Shown one piece after another: positions 9,422 to 19,208 of a DNA stretch of 35,008 bases. Position 1 is the stretch's first letter. Each line of letters opens with the position of its first letter. Origin of the DNA: Alphaproteobacteria bacterium (lineage in GTDB: Bacteria; Pseudomonadota; Alphaproteobacteria; Rhizobiales; Devosiaceae); assembly GCA_024279675.1 (NCBI GenBank), contig JAJRRG010000106.1, positions 1 through 35,008 on the forward strand. The letters are read 5' to 3'. Made by a program: the position numbers and the translations under genes. The notes under the pieces are model-generated. The model searched no databases and was not told where the DNA came from. It saw nothing but the letters and a program-made list of their open reading frames with translations.

Positions 9422-9912
9422 TTAGGCAGCGCACCAAGCACCAACTCAAATGCCGCATCAATTGTTGCCAATCGCACCGCTTGACGCCCGATATTGATGA
9501 ATCGATATTCCCTATGGTGCGTTTTGCCATTTGTGGCACAAGAAATATGCACCAACCCGACAGGCTTATCAGCGGTGCCACCGCCAGGGCCAGCGACCCC
9601 TGTTACGGCAATGGAAATATCTGTGCCACTTGCTACTTTCAACGCGCCCATAGCCATGGCGCGTGCCACCTGCTCAGAAACAGCGCCATATTGCGCCAGC
9701 ATATCCTCAGGCACATCCAACATGGCCATTTTCGCTTGATTGGCATAGGTGACAAAGCCCCCATGTACCACAGCTGAAGAACCGGGAATTTCAGTCAATG
9801 CACCGGCGATCAATCCCCCGGTACAACTCTCGGCGGTCACGATCATCATGTCCTGCTTTGCCAGTGCGTCGATAACCTGTTTTGCCAGTTCTGTCGTTCG
9901 CATAGGAAACAT
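9412..9912 (-). CDS. cinA: CinA C-terminal domain family amidohydrolase
   Basis: 166 aa; TAESCTGGLIAGALTEIPGSSAVVHGGFVTYANQAK and GVAGPGGGTADKPVGLVHI. Confidence 0.92.
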   Translation of the reverse strand: MFPMRTTELAKQVIDALAKQDMMIVTAESCTGGLIAGALTEIPGSSAVVHGGFVTYANQAKMAMLDVPEDMLAQYGAVSEQVARAMAMGALKVASGTDISIAVTGVAGPGGGTADKPVGLVHISCATNGKTHHREYRFINIGRQAVRLATIDAAFELVLGALPNQE

Positions 9913-11120
9913 CAGTTTTTACCTCGTGGTAATTCTATGGTGGCCGTTCCAAGGGTCATCAGGCCTTCACCCCGGCCAACAAACCCCATTTTTTCGGATG
10001 TGGTTGCCTTCACCGAAACCCGACGTGGCGAAACATCGCAAATTCGCGCGATATTTGCCTGAATTTGCTCAGACACCGGTCCAATTTTGGGCATTTCACA
10101 ATTGATCGTCAAATCAAGATGCACAATTCGCCCCCCGTTTTCACGCACACGATTGGCGGCAAAGGACAGGAATGTTTTGGAGGGTTCGCCCTTCCATTTT
10201 TCCTCAGAAGGGGGGGAGTGCGTGCCGATATCCCCCTCAGCAAGCGCCCCAAGAAGTGCATCAGTGAGGACATGTAAAGCCGCATCCGCGTCTGAGTGAC
10301 CCTTGAGTTTTGCGTCGTGGGCAATATCCACCCCCCCAAGACGCACACTATCCCCCGGCTCAAACTGGTGAATATCCATCCCCGAACCAACCCGTGTCTC
10401 TGTCATCTCATATCCATTCAGTTCAGCCTCGGCCCGGACAAAATCCTCAGGTTTTGTAATCTTGAAAGCTTTTTCTCTGCCCGTAACCAGCACCATATCA
10501 AGACCTGCCCATTCACCAATCGAGGCGTCATCGGTGAAGGAGTTTGACATTTTTGCCGCATTCTTATGGGCCGCAAGGATTTTTACAAAATCAAACCCTT
10601 GGGGTGTTTGCGCGGCGAAAAGTTCAGAACGCTCTTCAGTGCCAGCTATGGTTTTTCCGTCATAGGAACGTTTGATCGTATCGCTCATTTCAAGCACGGG
10701 CAGGGCACCCTCATGGTCCTTTAGTGCATCGCTTACCCGGCCCACAAGCGCACCATCGACAAAGGGACGTGCCCCATCATGGATCATGACAATATCCGGG
10801 GCCATTGCCTCCAATGCCAACAATCCATTAAGGGTCGACCCCTGCCGGGTATCATCACCTATAACGGGCGGTAAAAGTTTTTCATCAGCCAGCCCCATGC
10901 TATCATAATAAAGGGCGCGATGGGTCTCTCCGATCACAGGAAGTACCCAATCCACTGCCTCAAGCTGCAAAAAGGCCGACAGCGTATGCGCCAGAACCGG
11001 CTTGGTACCAATATAGCGATATTGTTTGGGAATATCATTTCCATCAATTTGAGCGCGACTGCCGCTTCCCCCAGCCACGACAATGACCCCAAGCTTCAAC
11101 CGTTTATTGTTGTGGTTCAT
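9912..11120 (-). CDS. ispDF: Bifunctional IspD/IspF enzyme (MEP pathway)
   Basis: 402 aa; IspD (VVAGGSGSRAQ, IHDGARPFV, AQTPQGF) fused to IspF (RVGSGMDIHQF, KGHSDADAALHVLTDALLGA, VSVKATTSEKMGFVGRGEG). Confidence 0.95.
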   Translation of the reverse strand: MNHNNKRLKLGVIVVAGGSGSRAQIDGNDIPKQYRYIGTKPVLAHTLSAFLQLEAVDWVLPVIGETHRALYYDSMGLADEKLLPPVIGDDTRQGSTLNGLLALEAMAPDIVMIHDGARPFVDGALVGRVSDALKDHEGALPVLEMSDTIKRSYDGKTIAGTEERSELFAAQTPQGFDFVKILAAHKNAAKMSNSFTDDASIGEWAGLDMVLVTGREKAFKITKPEDFVRAEAELNGYEMTETRVGSGMDIHQFEPGDSVRLGGVDIAHDAKLKGHSDADAALHVLTDALLGALAEGDIGTHSPPSEEKWKGEPSKTFLSFAANRVRENGGRIVHLDLTINCEMPKIGPVSEQIQANIARICDVSPRRVSVKATTSEKMGFVGRGEGLMTLGTATIELPRGKN

Positions 11121-11219
11121 CTGAAACGCTCATTTGTTCTACTCTGGTCACTGCAATATGACGGTAATTCTTCACGCGCTAAGCATTACGCTACCCAAGC
11201 GGGATTCATCAAGCCCTCT

Positions 11220-11260
11220 GAATATCCATGCCCTTCGAATATCCATGCCCTTCGAATATC
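11220..11260 (+). repeat. Perfect 17-bp tandem repeat, two full copies plus partial third
   Basis: GAATATCCATGCCCTTC at 11220-11236 and 11237-11253, then GAATATC at 11254-11260. Confidence 0.9.
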
Positions 11261-11332
11261 ATTGAGTATTGCCCTCGTTGTCTATAAGAAGGGCAATTAT
11301 TTCAACTGCCCATTATCAAGGCAATCCCATAT

Positions 11333-12346
11333 ATGCCCATAAGCAATTCCCCATCTATCACTGTAGGCGATGTCTCTTTGCCAGGGCGCGCATTTCTCGC
11401 ACCGATGGCCGGGATAACTGATGCACCATTTCGAGATGTGGCCGAGCGGTTCGGGGCGGGGATGGTAGTCTCGGAAATGATTGCCAGCGCCAATCTTGGT
11501 ACGGGACAAAAGGAAATGCTGCGCAAACTCACCCACACCGGTAAACTGCCCCATGTGGTGCAAATCGCCGGGAACGAAGAAAAATGGCTAACCCTTGGCG
11601 TAAAAATAGCCAGCGATGCAGGCGCCGATATTATCGACATCAATATGGGCTGCCCCTCAAAAAAAGTAACCAACGGCTTTGCGGGATCAGCGTTAATGCG
11701 CGTGCCAGACAGAGCCCTAAAACTCATCGACGCTGTTATTGCTGACAGTCCTGTACCCGTGACCCTAAAAATGCGCCTTGGCTGGAACGACGAACAAATC
11801 AACGCGCCAGAGATAGCCAAACGCGCACAAGATGCAGGGGTGCAAATGATCGCGGTCCATGGGCGAACGCGTCAACAATTTTACAAGGGTCAGGCGCGAT
11901 GGGAACCGGTAAGAGACGTGGTTGAAGCGGTCAAAATTCCTGTGATTGTCAACGGCGATATCGTCGATGAAACAACGGCTAAAGCGGCCCTTAAAATTTC
12001 AAAAGCGGCGGGTGTTATGATCGGGCGCGGCGCCCAGGGGACACCATGGATCGTCGGGCAAATTGATGCGGCCCTGCTCGACCGTCAACCTCAAGATTCT
12101 CCGGTGAAAAATGAATTGATACAGCTCATCATTGCCCATCATCAAGCCATGCTCAGCGCCTATGGAATTGACTTGGGTATGCGGGTCTCTCGCAAGCATC
12201 TACGTTGGTATTTTGAGGCAGCCAATATCGCACTAAGCCCTGAACAAAGTCGGGAACTATTAACACAGTCCGACCCTGACAAAACCCATGCACTCATTAA
12301 TCAACACATTAATAACCATGATAATCGTGTAACATCAGCCGCTTAA
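11333..12346 (+). CDS. dusB: tRNA-dihydrouridine synthase (NifR3 family)
   Basis: 337 aa; LAPMAGITDAPFR, DINMGCPSKKV, VHGRTRQQFYKGQARW; directly upstream of ntrB. Confidence 0.95.
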   Translation: MPISNSPSITVGDVSLPGRAFLAPMAGITDAPFRDVAERFGAGMVVSEMIASANLGTGQKEMLRKLTHTGKLPHVVQIAGNEEKWLTLGVKIASDAGADIIDINMGCPSKKVTNGFAGSALMRVPDRALKLIDAVIADSPVPVTLKMRLGWNDEQINAPEIAKRAQDAGVQMIAVHGRTRQQFYKGQARWEPVRDVVEAVKIPVIVNGDIVDETTAKAALKISKAAGVMIGRGAQGTPWIVGQIDAALLDRQPQDSPVKNELIQLIIAHHQAMLSAYGIDLGMRVSRKHLRWYFEAANIALSPEQSRELLTQSDPDKTHALINQHINNHDNRVTSAA

Positions 12347-12377
12347 ACAAACAAATGAAACCATAAGTTTAAATAAC

Positions 12378-13517
12378 ATGACCATACCACATACCGGCAG
12401 TGATACATCAAAAGTTCGATTTGAAAATGCAATATTGCAGGCGCTTCAGCAACCTGTGTTGGTATGTGATGCTGGGGACAATGTGCTTTGGGCCAACCAT
12501 GCGGCGGAAACCTTTTTTTGCGTCTCACAACAGGTCATCGCAGGTTATAAGCTGGTTGACCTGTTTCCTTTTGGCTCCCCTATCATCCAACTCATTCACA
12601 CAGTGCGCCAACGCAATGCGCCCATGAGTGAATACCGACTTTCATTCAGTCCGTTGCGCACAAAAAAGCAGCAACAAACGGACGTGTTCGCCTCTCCGGT
12701 TGCTGAAATTGACGGTGCGGTTTCGCTTCTTTTTCAGGAACGTACAATGGCGGATAAAATTGATCGCCAACTGGTGTCGCGCGGAGCGGCTCGCTCAGCC
12801 ATTGGCCTTGCATCCATGCTGGCCCATGAGATAAAAAACCCACTCGCAGGTATCAGGGGGGCGGCGCAATTGCTGGAACAGACCATTCCTCAGGATGATC
12901 ACCAGCTCACCCAGCTTATTCAGGACGAAACTGACCGCATTGTAAAACTGGTTGATCGTGTGGAAATATTTGGTGACGAACGCCCCATTGAGCGCGCGTC
13001 AGTAAATATTCATGCGGTATTACATCGGGTGAAATTACTGTTGGAAAATGCCCAGGCCTCCGGCGTAGAAATTTCCGAAGAATACGACCCCTCCCTACCT
13101 TTGGTTTTTGGCAATGAAGATCAGCTCATTCAAGTGTTCCTCAACCTGATTAAAAATGCAGCCGAAGCCATTCAGGGGAGTGCAAATCCATGCATAATCC
13201 TTGCAACCGCATTTCGACCGGGGATCAAGATCGGCGCATCCGGCACGAATAACAGAGTTTCGCTTCCCTTGGAAATCGTCATAAAGGACAACGGCCCCGG
13301 CATTCCTGAAGACATTCGTCAATACCTGTTTGATCCGTTTGTAACTGGTAAGCAAAATGGATCGGGCCTTGGATTAGCACTCGTTGCAAAAATAATTTCA
13401 GACCATGGCGGAACAATTGAATGCGAAAGCGATGCTGAGGGCACAATTTTTCGTGTCCTGCTGCCCATGGCTCCATCAAATCGCGCGCAAAAATCATCAT
13501 GGGTGGGAAAACTATGA
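12378..13517 (+). CDS. ntrB: Nitrogen regulation sensor histidine kinase NtrB
   Basis: 379 aa; H-box [22 protein letters not shown]-box [25 protein letters not shown]; overlaps ntrC at ATGA. Confidence 0.94.
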   Translation: MTIPHTGSDTSKVRFENAILQALQQPVLVCDAGDNVLWANHAAETFFCVSQQVIAGYKLVDLFPFGSPIIQLIHTVRQRNAPMSEYRLSFSPLRTKKQQQTDVFASPVAEIDGAVSLLFQERTMADKIDRQLVSRGAARSAIGLASMLAHEIKNPLAGIRGAAQLLEQTIPQDDHQLTQLIQDETDRIVKLVDRVEIFGDERPIERASVNIHAVLHRVKLLLENAQASGVEISEEYDPSLPLVFGNEDQLIQVFLNLIKNAAEAIQGSANPCIILATAFRPGIKIGASGTNNRVSLPLEIVIKDNGPGIPEDIRQYLFDPFVTGKQNGSGLGLALVAKIISDHGGTIECESDAEGTIFRVLLPMAPSNRAQKSSWVGKL

Positions 13518-14965
13518 GTAAACAAACAATACTTCTCGCCGAAGATGATTCAGCAATTCGCATGGTGCTCAACCAAACCCTGACCCGTGCCGGATATGAG
13601 GTGCGCCCCACAGGCAATCTTTCGACCATGTGGAATTGGGTATCCCGTGGGGAAGGGGATTTGTTGATTACGGATGTATCTCTCCCCGACGGCAGTGCGT
13701 TTGACTTGATGCCAAAAATCAAGGGTATGCGCAAAAACCTGCCCATCATCGTGATTAGCGCCCAAAACACCTTTATGACCGCAATTCGCGCTTCTGAAGC
13801 GGGGGCCTATGAGTATCTCCCCAAACCCTTTGATATCAATGAAATGCTCACCATCGTTGAGCGAGCGTTGGCCGATGTTGCCAAGACCAAAGAAAGCACA
13901 AAGACGGAGTTTCACGAACCCCTTGAGAAAATGCCCCTCGTGGGACGATCCCACGCGATGCAGGAAATTTACCGCTCCCTAGCCCGTCTGATGCAAAGTG
14001 ATCTAACGATCATGATCACTGGGGAAAGTGGTACGGGCAAAGAATTAGTCGCCAAGGCGTTGCATAAGTTTGGCAAGCGCACAAATGGCCCGTTTGTAGC
14101 AATAAACATGGCAGCAATTCCCAAAGATCTGATTGAGGCGGAATTGTTTGGCCATGAAAAAGGGGCCTTTACGGGGGCCAACGCGCGCCAAGCCGGCCAT
14201 TTTGAACAAGCTGAAGGGGGGACGCTTTTCCTCGATGAAATTGGCGACATGCCAATGGATGCGCAAACGCGCTTACTTCGCGTTTTACAAGAGGGTGAAT
14301 TCACGCTTGTGGGGGGAACGAAACCTCAAAAAACCAATGTCCGCATAATCACGGCGACCCATCAGGACCTGTTACAGCTCATTGGGGAAGGCAGTTTCCG
14401 CGAAGATTTGTACTACCGCCTGAACGTTGTGCCATTGCGTCTTCCGCCCCTTCGCGAACGCTTGGAAGACATTGGTGATCTTGTGACACACTTTTTAGCG
14501 ACCGAACGACTTGCCAATGGTCAACAGACACATCTGACGAAAGATTCAATTGAAATTCTAAAGCAATATGACTGGCCCGGAAATGTTCGTGAACTGGAAA
14601 ACCTTATTCGTCGCCTGTGCGCACTTTATGTTGATGAGACCCTGACCCCGCAAATCGTACAAAACGAATTAAGTCGGACGAGCCGAACCGAATTGTCCTC
14701 TGCCTCAACAGATCAGGATTTAAGCACGTCCCTCGAAAGGCATCTGGCCAAGGTGTTCAATCAATACGAACCCAGTTTGCCGCCAAATGGCCTGTATCAA
14801 AATATCCTCGCACAGATAGAAATGCCGTTAATTTCCATGACCTTAAACGCCTGCAACGGCAACCAGATCAAGGCCGCGCAAATATTGGGATTAAATCGCA
14901 ACACGTTGCGCAAAAAAATCAATCTCTATAATATAGAGATTATCCGTCAGACTAAAAAGCCATAG
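13514..14965 (+). CDS. ntrC: Nitrogen regulation response regulator NtrC (sigma54 activator)
   Basis: ATG 13514; receiver domain, Walker [15 protein letters not shown], Walker [15 protein letters not shown]-terminal Fis-type HTH. Confidence 0.95.
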   Translation: MSKQTILLAEDDSAIRMVLNQTLTRAGYEVRPTGNLSTMWNWVSRGEGDLLITDVSLPDGSAFDLMPKIKGMRKNLPIIVISAQNTFMTAIRASEAGAYEYLPKPFDINEMLTIVERALADVAKTKESTKTEFHEPLEKMPLVGRSHAMQEIYRSLARLMQSDLTIMITGESGTGKELVAKALHKFGKRTNGPFVAINMAAIPKDLIEAELFGHEKGAFTGANARQAGHFEQAEGGTLFLDEIGDMPMDAQTRLLRVLQEGEFTLVGGTKPQKTNVRIITATHQDLLQLIGEGSFREDLYYRLNVVPLRLPPLRERLEDIGDLVTHFLATERLANGQQTHLTKDSIEILKQYDWPGNVRELENLIRRLCALYVDETLTPQIVQNELSRTSRTELSSASTDQDLSTSLERHLAKVFNQYEPSLPPNGLYQNILAQIEMPLISMTLNACNGNQIKAAQILGLNRNTLRKKINLYNIEIIRQTKKP

Positions 14966-15081
14966 CTTGGTTTACTGTCACATTTTAGCAACAATTGTCT
15001 TGAACCAATGTGCGAACTGGTTCATTTTCCATATGAATCAATAATGGACTTCTTGGAGAAGCATTCTTACGCACAGGTTTC

Positions 15082-17514
15082 ATGGGCAATAACGCAATCA
15101 GCATTGAACATATTGATCTCGTTCTAGAACCGGACGACGCAAGCGAGTCTGACGATACGGGAGAATCCAGTGTTACAAACTCTGAGACAGCTTTTGATTT
15201 GGACAGAAAGACTCTGAACGCGTCCAGCAAGCCAGTAGATTTCGCGAAACAACCCAAACCCCCAACTTACCGGACTATCCGCATTCTGGGGGCCGTCATA
15301 ATTTTAGCGAGTGTCGTTGCCGCGATTGGTTCATTTTGGATAATGACCGGTGCCAGCCCAATTGAGCCAACTCCAGATGTCTGGACGGCGGTGTGGGTTA
15401 CCAATGGGGTGTTGGTAATTCTGGTCATCGCACTCGTTTTGACCGAAATTATTGTCATGGTACAATCGCGAATTCGCCAGCATTCTGGGGCGCGGCTACG
15501 CTCCAGGCTGGTCACGCTTTTCGCAGTTGTGGCAACGGTTCCCGCATTGTTGATTGCAGCCTTTGCAGCTCTGACCCTTAATCAGGGTCTTGATCAATGG
15601 TTTTCTGAACGGACACGCGACATAATTGATAATTCGCGCCAGGTTGCCCGCGCCTACATGCTTGAACATGCGCAGGTATTGAGAGATGATATCATATGGG
15701 TCGCCGCAGAACTGGAAACCGCCATTGATACCTTTCAGACTGACCGCGTGCGCTACCAGCGTGTCTTGACCGCGTTGGCCACAACCAGATCACTTCCTTA
15801 CACATATCTTATGTCTCAGGATGGGGACACTCTTTTGCGTGCGCAAATCAATGTATTAGGGCCAATACCCACGCTTCCGGTTTCTGTGATTGCAAAAGTG
15901 GAAGAAGGGATACCCACATTGCTATCCCCGGGACCAACCAATCTCGTTGGCGCCATTGTAAAATTGCGGGGGTATGAAGATGTGTACCTTTTTGTCGCGC
16001 GACCGGTAGATCAGGCAGTCAATGAATATGTAAAACTTACGGATGAAAATATATCCGAATACCGGCTTTATGCGTCTAACCGTCTGGTACTACAACTTAC
16101 CTACGGAGTGATGTATTTGGGGCTTAGCCTTGTGCTATTACTTTCCGCACTTTGGATTGGCATGGCTCTTGCCAATCGGTTTGTGGATCCAATCCGCAAC
16201 CTAATGATTGCCTCATCTTTGGTGTCCCAAGGCAAGCTCAATGTGCAGGTGCCGATCAAAGATAAGTCGGGCGACCTGCATGATTTAGGCATGCGCTTTA
16301 ACTCTATGATCGAGCAACTTCAGTCTCAACGGCAGGAATTGCTGGACGCTAACGAAACCAATGAATTGCGCCGTCAGTTCACTGAAGCGGTGGTGGAGGG
16401 GGTGTCAGCCGGCGTTGTTGGTCTGGATGCGGATGGAGCAATTACGCTTGTAAACAGACATTCCTGCGAAATATTTGAAGCTGAAGAACTTGATTTGATG
16501 GGAAAAGAAATCGATCAGATAGTTCCCCAACTTTCGCCTATTATCCAACGGGCCCGCACCTCAAGGCGCGGACAAATCAGGGACCAAATTAACCTTGGCC
16601 TAGAATCAAATTTACGCACCTATCAAGTTCAGTTGACACGAGAGGGGACTATGACTGAATCCAAGGGCTTTGTTGTCACCTTGGACGACATTACAGATCT
16701 GGTAAGCGCGCAGCGCACCAGTGCATGGGCAGATGTTGCACGTCGCATTGCCCACGAGATCAAAAACCCACTCACGCCCATTCAACTCTCCGCAGAACGT
16801 TTGCGCAAACGCTATGGCAAAAAACTCGGAGACGATTATGAGGTGTTTGACAAATGCACCAGTACTATCATTCGACAGGTTGGTGACATCGGGCGCATGG
16901 TGGATGAATTTTCTTCATTTGCGCGCATGCCCCAAGCCGTTCTTGAAAAGGATGACCTGTCCGATACCATTCGTCAGGCTGTGTTTCTTGAAAGTGTGCG
17001 CGTGCCGCAAATTAACATTGTCACCATTTTGCCAGATCAAACCCTATATGCCTATTTTGACAACCGGCTGATATCACAGGCGTTGACCAATTTGATCAAA
17101 AATGCCGTTGAGGCACTAGAACGGGCAGGACTCAAGGACATTGAGCATCCCCAAGTATCTGTTACTGCCGAGCTGATAGGTAATCATGTCGCTGTTGAAG
17201 TTTGTGACAATGGTCTGGGGTGGCCCGAGGAAAATCGTTTGCGCCTGCTCGAACCCTATATGACCACCCATGCGAAGGGGACTGGGCTTGGACTGGCCAT
17301 TGTTGCAAAAATCATTGAACAACATGGTGGTCGGATTGAATTAACAGATGCCAAACCGGATGAACAACAACGCATTGGTGCCTGCGTCCGGTTTACATTA
17401 CCAGTTAAACCCACATTCGCCACCGATGAGGGCCACGCCCAAGATAGCACAACAAAAAACCGTACAACATCACCGATCACCTCGACAAATACTCAACCAA
17501 TGGCGAAAAAATAA
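15082..17514 (+). CDS. ntrY: Sensor histidine kinase NtrY
   Basis: 810 aa; N-terminal transmembrane segments, HAMP, PAS, H-box [26 protein letters not shown], ATPase domain; upstream of ntrX. Confidence 0.94.
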   Translation: MGNNAISIEHIDLVLEPDDASESDDTGESSVTNSETAFDLDRKTLNASSKPVDFAKQPKPPTYRTIRILGAVIILASVVAAIGSFWIMTGASPIEPTPDVWTAVWVTNGVLVILVIALVLTEIIVMVQSRIRQHSGARLRSRLVTLFAVVATVPALLIAAFAALTLNQGLDQWFSERTRDIIDNSRQVARAYMLEHAQVLRDDIIWVAAELETAIDTFQTDRVRYQRVLTALATTRSLPYTYLMSQDGDTLLRAQINVLGPIPTLPVSVIAKVEEGIPTLLSPGPTNLVGAIVKLRGYEDVYLFVARPVDQAVNEYVKLTDENISEYRLYASNRLVLQLTYGVMYLGLSLVLLLSALWIGMALANRFVDPIRNLMIASSLVSQGKLNVQVPIKDKSGDLHDLGMRFNSMIEQLQSQRQELLDANETNELRRQFTEAVVEGVSAGVVGLDADGAITLVNRHSCEIFEAEELDLMGKEIDQIVPQLSPIIQRARTSRRGQIRDQINLGLESNLRTYQVQLTREGTMTESKGFVVTLDDITDLVSAQRTSAWADVARRIAHEIKNPLTPIQLSAERLRKRYGKKLGDDYEVFDKCTSTIIRQVGDIGRMVDEFSSFARMPQAVLEKDDLSDTIRQAVFLESVRVPQINIVTILPDQTLYAYFDNRLISQALTNLIKNAVEALERAGLKDIEHPQVSVTAELIGNHVAVEVCDNGLGWPEENRLRLLEPYMTTHAKGTGLGLAIVAKIIEQHGGRIELTDAKPDEQQRIGACVRFTLPVKPTFATDEGHAQDSTTKNRTTSPITSTNTQPMAKK

Positions 17515-18902
17515 TGGCCCATGATATTCTAATAATTGACGATGAAGCCGATATACGCGAACTTATTGCCGGCATTTTGGAAGATGAGGGTTATGAGGCC
17601 AGAACCGCCCATGATGCGGATTCTGCTTTGGCCGAAATTGCGTTGAGACGCCCCTCATTGGTTTTTTTGGATATTTGGATGCAGGGCTCCCGTCTTGACG
17701 GTTTGCAATTGCTCGATGAATTTCAATCCCAACATAGCGACATGCCCGTGGTGATGATTTCAGGGCATGGCAATGTGGAAACCGCAGTTTCAGCCATTCG
17801 ACGCGGTGCCTTTGACTACATTGAAAAGCCCTTCAAGATGGATCGTTTGTTGCTTATCAGCCAAAGGGCAATGGAAAGAACCCAACTGAAAAATCAGGTT
17901 GCTGAGCTTGAGGTTAAGTCCTCCGTTAACGAATCCGAATTGGCGGGGAATTCCTTAAATATCAATGATACGCGCGTTGTCATCGAAAAGTCAGGACCCA
18001 CCAATTCACGAATACTAATTTCGGGGGCTTCGGGAACTGGCAAGGCGTTGTGCGCGCGTCTTATTCATAATCACAGCCTGCGGTCAGAACTTCCTTTTGT
18101 GGAATTCAATGTATCCTTCTTCCCGCCCCAAGATGTATCCAACGCGCTGTTTGGACAAGAGAAATTAGGGGAAGATGGCATTATCCGTACTGAAACCGGC
18201 GCCCTTGAAAAGGCCCACGGTGGCACGCTTTACCTGTCGGAAATCGCCTCGCTTCCAGAAGAAACCCAGCGTGTGTTGCTCAGAACACTAGTCGAGAACA
18301 AATTCCACAGAATAGGGGGGCAAGTGGCCGTCCCAATTGATGTGCGCATAATTTCCTCAACGGCACAAAGCATCCCCCAACTGATTGAAGAAAAGCAGTT
18401 CCGCTCCGACCTATATCATCGCCTTGCGGTGGTGCCCCTAAGCTTACAACCCCTTCGGGAGCGACGTGAAGATGTTCCTGCAATTGTGAACATGTTTGTG
18501 ACCCAGGTATGCCGTATGCACGCGATACCAAGTGTGACGATGGGGGAGGATGCCATGGCAGTCCTGCAAGCCCAGGACTGGCCGGGTAACGCACGCCAAT
18601 TGCGCAACGCGGTTGAGCGCGTGTTGATTTTAACTAAGGACACCCCCCCCGAGGACGGTATAATTACGGCCTCCATTCTACCCGCAGACATCGGCGAGGT
18701 ATTACCAACCTTGGGCGCGGGAGAGGAGAGTACACAATTGATGAGCCTGCCCTTGCGTGAAGCCCGCGAAGTGTTTGAACGACAATACTTAACTGCCCAG
18801 ATCGAACGATTTGGTGGCAATATTTCCAAAACAGCACAATTTGTTGGCATGGAACGCTCTGCCTTGCACCGAAAAATTAAATCGTTAGGACTGGTAACGT
18901 GA
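17514..18902 (+). CDS. ntrX: Response regulator NtrX
   Basis: 462 aa; receiver domain ILIIDDEADIRELIAGILEDEGY, AAA+ domain lacking GAFTGA, C-terminal HTH (FGGNISKTAQFVGMERSALHRKIKSL). Confidence 0.93.
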   Translation: MAHDILIIDDEADIRELIAGILEDEGYEARTAHDADSALAEIALRRPSLVFLDIWMQGSRLDGLQLLDEFQSQHSDMPVVMISGHGNVETAVSAIRRGAFDYIEKPFKMDRLLLISQRAMERTQLKNQVAELEVKSSVNESELAGNSLNINDTRVVIEKSGPTNSRILISGASGTGKALCARLIHNHSLRSELPFVEFNVSFFPPQDVSNALFGQEKLGEDGIIRTETGALEKAHGGTLYLSEIASLPEETQRVLLRTLVENKFHRIGGQVAVPIDVRIISSTAQSIPQLIEEKQFRSDLYHRLAVVPLSLQPLRERREDVPAIVNMFVTQVCRMHAIPSVTMGEDAMAVLQAQDWPGNARQLRNAVERVLILTKDTPPEDGIITASILPADIGEVLPTLGAGEESTQLMSLPLREAREVFERQYLTAQIERFGGNISKTAQFVGMERSALHRKIKSLGLVT

Positions 18903-18904
18903 TA

Positions 18905-19174
18905 CTAGGGTCAGGACCTGTTAAATTCGTGCAATTCTGTTTGAAAGAGAGTGTTTAGATAAGGTGAAGCGGCAAGAAACAATGTTTATACCTTTTTGAG
19001 CGCCGATTTGCTTTAGATGAATACCCTCTTTCAAACCCTTTGGGCGCGTATATATTTTGTCCCTGAATGCGTTGCAAAACCTTGAATACTATATAGTATC
19101 GTTCGTTTCTGCGCCTGTTCAGAAACAAAATCTATTGGCGCAGAATGGATGAATTTAACAGGTCCTGACCCTAG
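18905..19174. mobile_element. MITE-like non-autonomous element with perfect 24-bp terminal inverted repeats
   Basis: CTAGGGTCAGGACCTGTTAAATTC (18905-18928) and its exact reverse complement GAATTTAACAGGTCCTGACCCTAG (19151-19174); 270 bp, no long ORF contained; internal IRs at 18939-18949/19026-19036, 19086-19099, 19105-19126. Confidence 0.8.
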
Positions 19175-19208
19175 AACTCAAAATGTCATATGTTTTCGTG
19201 GAGGTTTC

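Noticed and set aside
19149-19208. ORF-track N-terminal extension of TrkA (MNLTGPDPRTQNVICFRGGF)
   Set aside because: It is translated from the TIR of the inserted element. The GGAGG-preceded ATG at 19209 begins the conserved MRVIISGAGQVGYGIAEKL.
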